Assembly: GCF_021347895.1 (NCBI RefSeq)
Contig: NC_067135.1
Span: forward strand, 23,075,847 to 23,139,846
Direction: 5' to 3'
Length of the DNA: 64,000 nt
Origin: Acanthochromis polyacanthus
Taxonomy: Eukaryota > Chordata > Actinopteri > Pomacentridae
The notes below the pieces were generated by a model. It was given only the letters and a program-made list of their open reading frames with translations. It did not search any database and was not told the DNA's origin. A program made the position numbers and the translations under genes. Below are positions 59,061-64,000 of the stretch, one piece after another; the stretch's first letter is position 1; every line of letters begins with the position of its first letter.

Positions 59061-60440
59061 AAATTCAAGTTTTTTCACCTCTTCTCTCCATTTTGTTGAT
59101 GCTTAGCATTGAAATTTACTTGTCATACACACAATTCAGCACAGCAGCCTTGCATAAATTTTAGCTCTTTGCAAATTTTACGGCATTACATTGTTTTTCA
59201 GGCTGTTAAATCAACATTTAACAGCATAAATTCTGCTCTTTTACAGTCCCAGGTTGACTGTCTAATTGTAATTTATCAGAATGTCGTCCTCTGAGTGTTC
59301 AGCTGATGACACATTTCAGCAAATACGTCTTTAGAGGAAAACAAGTGTCTTTTTTTTAAGGTTGAGTGAGTGGATTTTATTCATTTTCTTTCCACGTGTC
59401 AGTATTTTCCTGTGATTCGGTGCCAGACATGTTTGTGGATGTGCGTCTAATCATCCATCTTAATCCTTTGCTCGTGTTGCTTGTGTGGATGTTTTCTGAT
59501 AGCATGAATGAAATCTCCTGCCGACATGGAACAACATGAAAGTGAGTGAGATTGTCGTGATCTGACAGCGGGCTGACGGCGCTCTCTGTCTGGAGGGTTT
59601 ATTTTCCTCGCTATGGGATGCCTTTATCTCCTCGTATTCCCACAGAGCGTGTCTGATAGCGAGGTGAGGACGTTTGATTGAAAATAAGCGAGTTGTACAA
59701 ATTGCCTACTTTATTGGAAAATTATCTGTTGGCTCCGTATGATACCCAAGATTTAGTTTTAGCTCCCTTTCAAAAGAGACAATTCACTTTTTTTTTTCTT
59801 TTTTTGGGTTTCATTTTTGCTTATCTCCCTACGACTTAATACTCCTGTGACATCTGATCCCAGCTGTGCCTGGAATGTACAACCGCCACATTATTCTGAA
59901 TAATGAGAGCTGGAAATGAAGCCTGGAAATAGTTTGTCAGGTTAATTTGCTCTATAACCACAAACTCCCTGCTGTTTCTCCCAAACCGCCGAAGTGGCGA
60001 CTTTGCTGTTTGTCTCTGAATCCACCAAAGGTTAATGGACTGAATGCGCTCATCGTTTTTGCTGTTTTTGCGTGTCTTGGTCCATTAAATGCAAATTAGA
60101 TGCATCGCTAGCAACCATTTAAGGCATGCAATAGGCTATGATTTTCTGATCAAATTATTATTTTTTAAGTTTGTGGTAACGTCCAGGTTGCAGAGTAAAC
60201 ACATGAATGCAAAATAACATAACACTTTATTATAGAAATATTAGCTGACACATGTGATTAGCTTTGATATTGTAGGATTAAAGCTCATAATTAGGCTCAG
60301 CTGAAGCAGAACCAACCATTAGTCATGCAAGGACCTCCCATGATGCACTGAAACAGGAAATGCTCTTTTCACATTGAATTTTTGCACAAAATTACTGTTC
60401 TAAGGGTCTTTCCAGAATTGGAGGATATTTGGGCTTCAAA
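59061..60440. other. No gene seen; possible conserved non-coding patch
   Basis: Around 59850-60130 the sequence is repeat-free and contains ATGCAAAT (octamer) within TAAATGCAAATTAGATGCAT. An 18-nt segment at 59646-59663 sits between a fair acceptor (TATTCCCACAG) and donor (GTGAGG), but is too short to support as an exon. Confidence 0.35.
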
Positions 60441-60708
60441 ATGTTTGAAAAATAAACCTTCTCTTTTACAATTCTCTGCTCCATATTCATCAATAATAGG
60501 TACTAAACTATTAAAGGCTTGATTGGCTCAGCTTACACATCAATGGTACCATCTTTATTCCATGTTTTATTTGTTGTTTGCTAACCCTACTCTAATCACA
60601 GTAACAGGGTTGCTAATCCATGCTAACGTTAGCTTTTTCTCAGCAGCAGAAGTTAGATGTTTAGCTAGCTGTTACTGCTGACCAAGAGGACAAACTGACT
60701 GATGGAAA
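60441..60708. repeat. Uninterrupted copy of the repeat broken at 14.3-16.5 kb
   Basis: In reverse complement it runs CCATCAGTCAGTTTGTCC, TCTTGGTCAGCAGTAACAGC, TAGCTAAACATCTAAC, GCATGGATTAGCAACCC. The GTCAGCAG octamer is present once here and twice around the hAT insertion. Confidence 0.8.
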
Positions 60709-61876
60709 ACAGTCAAGAGGATTTGTGAAATTCTGAAAAATAGAAGAGAGAACATAGCTTTGCTCTACCCATTCTTTAGGGAAACTATTTGATGATGTTA
60801 ATTCCAGCGTTTCATGTGATTCACTGTTTTCTTCTTCTTCTACCAGCTAAAAAAGTGCTAACAGGGTTGTTGTGGGACACACATTCCATGCATAATAATT
60901 ATTACTTAAAATATTATGTTGATTGAGGAAAATGCTCCCACAATTACAAGAAACATCAATGAAAAAATAATACAAAAAAAGGAGATTTAAATTTCATTTT
61001 GACTGTTTTATTTGAGGTCCAGTTTGGTCATCAGGGGGTGGGACAAGAGAAAAATGGTATTTTAGGGGGAACTCTGGACTTATTTGGTGTTTTAAAAATA
61101 TTTTTCAAACACTCTTTTCTCCTAGTTTTTCTAGATATGTTTTCGGGACAAGTACATTTACACAACAACTGCATGTTTTAGTGTTTTGTACATGAACTAT
61201 TTGAAATGATGAGATGCAAATTGTCCTCCAATCCTGGAACGACCCATAATTTTCATTTTCAGCCTCGCTCATTATCAACATACTCACACTCTTCGTGTCG
61301 CCATGTTTAAAACGTTCCTGACTCTTTTTTTTATTTAGTTATTAGAAGAGTCCACCCACAGCTCCCAAACACGTATCACTTCTCTCAGACGGGTGTTTTT
61401 AGCTAACGGAGGCTAAATAAATCTTGCATTTTCATTAGGGATCAAGGCTGGATGTGTGTCTGTGTGCAAACTGGGCCTTTTCAATCCATTAGAGCAAATG
61501 AAAACAAAACGGCAGTAATGTCCAATCATCCGCCTGCCATCATTCATTCTGATTTTTGGATCCTCAGACGCACGCACACAATCACTGTTTATCCACCATC
61601 CTAATCTATTGTACCCTTTCTGGGTCCAGACAGTTTAGAAAAAAAATCCATGAGACCAGACAGTGGCAACTTAAAATCGATGCGTTTTATAAATCTACTG
61701 TTTCTCCCCGAGCGTCTCTCAGACACATGGAAGTAAAGCGGCTTCTTCTGCAGTTGTTGTGAAATGAGAATCTGATGAAAAACCTCACATTGACTTGTAA
61801 GAGGATAAAATGATGAGCTGGACTGAAACCTTTTACCCTAGACATGACAAATATTAAGATCTTGATCCTGTAAATG
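60709..61876. other. No gene seen
   Basis: AT-rich sequence without recognised repeats or coding frames. The last nine bases, CTGTAAATG, are the probable left target duplication of the next element. Confidence 0.45.
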
Positions 61877-63024
61877 CAGGGGTGTCAAACATACGGCCCG
61901 TGGGCCAAAACTGGCCCTCCAGAGGGTCCAATCCGGTCTGTGGGACGACTTTGTAAAGAGTTAAAATTACAGAGAAGACGTTAACTGCACATTTAGAAAT
62001 TTAAAATATTTTAATCAGTTGTTTTGATCATAAAGTAAAATACTAGATTGCTCATTGGTGTTTTGTCAATTTGACCACTTTCAACTTTTGTCGTTTGTCT
62101 CGTTTTTGTTGTTTTGTGTTTCCTTTTTGTCTCGCTTGTGTTTTTCATCTTATTTTTATTATTTTGTGTTTCACTTCATTTGTTGTTTTGTGTATCGTTT
62201 TGTGTTTTTGTCTCGCTTGTGTTGTTTGTCTACTTTTTTGTTGTTTTGTTTCTTGCTTTTGTCATTTTTTTGTCTCATTTGTCATTTGTCCAATTTTTTG
62301 TTGCTTTCTAACTTTTTGTCAAATTTATTGTCTCTTTTTTGTTTTGTTTCATGTCCTTTGACTATTTTTGTTGTTGTTTTGGTGTTTCACTTTTGTAATA
62401 TTTGTTGTGTTTTGATGTTTTTTGTCTTTTTTGTCATTTGTCTCATGTTCTTTGTCAGTTTGTTTCTCGTTTTTGTCATGTTTCCATATTGTCTCGCTTG
62501 TGTTTTTTGTCTATTTTTGGTCACTTTTGCCATTTTTGTCTTGTTTTTGTCGTTTGTCCATTTCTTTGCTCGCCTTCTAACTTTTTAGTTTTATTTTTGT
62601 CTCTTATTTTGTTTTGTGTCGTTTTTCTATTTATTTTTTGTCATTTTGTTTCTCGCTTTTGTCATTTGGTGACTCATGTTTGTAATATTTGCTTGGTGTC
62701 ATTTTGATCATCGAGTAAAATACTACATTGTTCAGTTCCAGGTAGCTGTGACAAAATGTTTTGTATCTGTGATCTGGAAGTTGTAATGTGTAAATGATAC
62801 ACTGAAACATAATGCTGTTGAAGCTTGAATTAATTTTTCTTACGAAATTTCAGCTTGTTCAAGATGTTTTGTAAAAAGATGTGAACTTTTTTGCACTAAA
62901 ACGAAAGAAAAATGTGGAGTTGTGGAGAGGTTATTTATAGGTTATTGTGCTGTGATTTTACTGGTCACCAGAGATCAAATTACACTGAATGTGGCTCTGA
63001 ACTAAAATCAGTTTGACACTCCTG
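61877..63024. mobile_element. Non-autonomous hAT copy carrying a minisatellite
   Basis: Starts CAGGGGTGTCAAACATACGG and ends CAGTTTGACACTCCTG. The flanks CTGTAAATG and CTGTAATG are a target duplication with a 1-bp change. 1,148 bp against 669 bp for the 37.3-kb copy; most of the difference is the T/G-rich array at 62055-62707. No transposase. Confidence 0.85.
62055..62707. repeat. T/G-rich minisatellite within the hAT copy
   Basis: Reiterated TTTTGTCTCGTTTTTGTTG, TTTTGTGTTTC and TTTTTGTCATTTG words. The three plus-strand frames of 65-177 codons rich in Phe, Cys, Leu and Val arise because the unit has no stop triplets in those frames. They are not membrane proteins. Confidence 0.8.
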
Positions 63025-63475
63025 CTGTAATGAATGAAAATTAAGACATATATATTTACCTAATTGCTTTTTGTTCCTCTTCAACGTTTTCACATTAAAT
63101 TATACCCTAGAAATTCTAAATAATCTTCCAAACAAAAGGAAAGAAATCCCTGTGTTGATTTGGTTTATTTATGAGCTTTAATTAATACATGAGAACTCAC
63201 AGAAGCTGTTTGTACAACATCTTATTTTCATTATTTAAATTTAATTTGCAGTCATTTTTAAAAAAGAGAACCACTAATGGGAAGTAATTTAAGAAGAGGT
63301 TGGTTGTAATTGAATCACACTGTTTGTCAACACTTTAGGATAATATGTGACCAAGAGACGTCTGTGCAGGAGTTTCTCTTCTTCTTCAGATGGTGAACCA
63401 CCAGTACGACCCAGTTCCATAAAAAACGTTATTATAGAAGAAGTTATAAGGAACAAGAGCAATCCGAGATTTCTG
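63025..63475. other. No feature seen
   Basis: AT-rich spacer. It begins with CTGTAATG (63025-63032), the right target duplication of the preceding hAT copy. Confidence 0.5.
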
Positions 63476-63700
63476 ACCTCCGCCAAGGGAAGATGTTGGA
63501 AAATCTAAATCCGGATCCACAATCCAGATCCTTAACCTGATCAACACAAAATTTGAATGGAATCTTCCCTGAGCCAAGATCCACCTCTGGTGAAAATTTT
63601 ATGAAGATCCGACAAGCAGTTTCCGAGAAATCATGTCCACAGGCAGGCACACAGACAAATAAATAAACGGACCTGATCGCATAACCTCCTTGGCGGAGGT
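63476..63700. repeat. CCTCCGCCAAGG dispersed repeat, near-complete short copy
   Basis: The left end ACCTCCGCCAAGG and right end CCTTGGCGGAGGT are exact inverted repeats, 225 bp apart. The inner phrases GATCCACAATCCAGATCC, AAATTTTATGAAGATCCGAC and GGCAGGCACACAGACAAATA are typical of this widespread family. Confidence 0.75.
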
Positions 63701-63774
63701 AATAAGGCTAAATAAAACATTTATAAAGGTATTGTCAGTCAGTAGAAGGATCTGCTGCAACAGGATCCACACAG

Positions 63775-63965
63775 AATGACACAAAGAGAAACTCAAAATG
63801 GCAAAAGACAAGAAAAAATGCTGCAAAATGTTAACAAGGAAACGAAACTGCTCGAAAGACACAAAAAACAAGTGTTAAAAGCTGCTAAATGTCTACAGAA
63901 AGTCCCAAAATGATGACAAAAAGATGCAATATGTACTCAAAAGGCCTAAAAAAAATGACTGCAAA
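63775..63965. repeat. Degenerate A-rich minisatellite
   Basis: AAAATGGCAAAAGACAAG, GCTGCAAAATG, CCCAAAATGATGACAAAAAG and CTAAAAAAAATGACTGC are reverse-strand forms of the array at 3.3 kb. The array may run past the window edge. Confidence 0.6.
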
Positions 63966-64000
63966 GCCATGAAGAATGAAACTCTTTGGAGCTTTTTCTT

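Noticed and set aside
59646..59663. 18-nt possible microexon
   Set aside because: Splice motifs are fair but 18 nt carries too little information; no partner exon could be shown.
62055..62707. 177-codon frame with repeated hydrophobic segments resembling a multi-pass membrane protein
   Set aside because: Phe/Cys/Leu-rich translation of a T/G-rich minisatellite inside a hAT element; overlapping frames of the same kind run in parallel.
1..64000. CRISPR array, bacterial operon or phage-like system
   Set aside because: No spaced identical repeats, no dense co-directional genes and no prokaryotic signals; the window is vertebrate.

Overview
The window looks like teleost fish genomic DNA: AT-rich, intron-containing, with no operons or bacterial-type genes, and packed with repeats of kinds typical of ray-finned fish (hAT elements with 8-bp target duplications, TA-flanked MITEs, a tRNA-derived SINE, non-LTR retrotransposon 3' tails, CCTCCGCCAAGG-type dispersed repeats and T/G-rich minisatellites). 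Species cannot be named from the sequence.

One gene can be rebuilt with confidence. A five-exon, minus-strand, trypsin-fold serine protease gene runs from an ATG at 19756 to a TGA at 12099. Its splice sites and phases fit throughout and give a 360-residue predicted protein: signal peptide, short propeptide, S1 protease domain with His/Asp/Ser, a linker of five YPPF motifs and a hydrophobic C-terminal tail suggesting a GPI anchor. A TATA-like box and an AATAAA flank it. The protein is divergent: both cysteines that normally tie propeptide to catalytic domain are Tyr, the mature N-terminus is T-I-G-G instead of I-V-G-G, and Gly216 is Ala.

Layout. 1-5.5 kb: non-genic. 5.5-11.4 kb: an old TA-flanked element split by a 5,024-bp second element that has CCCTGCTGAAAAAA inverted ends, palindromic CAGCATGCTGGT sub-ends, a SAMD3-like ORF and a nested hAT-like insert. 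12-19.8 kb: the protease gene, with a 1,951-bp hAT insertion in intron 2 and two MITEs in intron 1. 20-39 kb: repeats, LINE tails, a mirrored pair of 82-bp MITEs, an uninterrupted (ATCC)39 array, a SINE and an exact-TSD hAT copy. 39.5-45.6 kb: several diverged copies of one repeat block. 46.7-48.0 kb: a large inverted repeat. 55.3-55.8 kb: a fold-back. 57.3-59.1 kb: two tandem arrays with periods of about 400 and 160 bp. 61.9-63.0 kb: a hAT copy carrying a minisatellite.

Three short plus-strand segments (23.9, 39.0 and 51.4 kb) have good splice signals, mutually compatible phases and acidic open frames. They may be exons of an unidentified long-intron gene, but this is weakly supported. Most other open frames are chance or repeat-derived.
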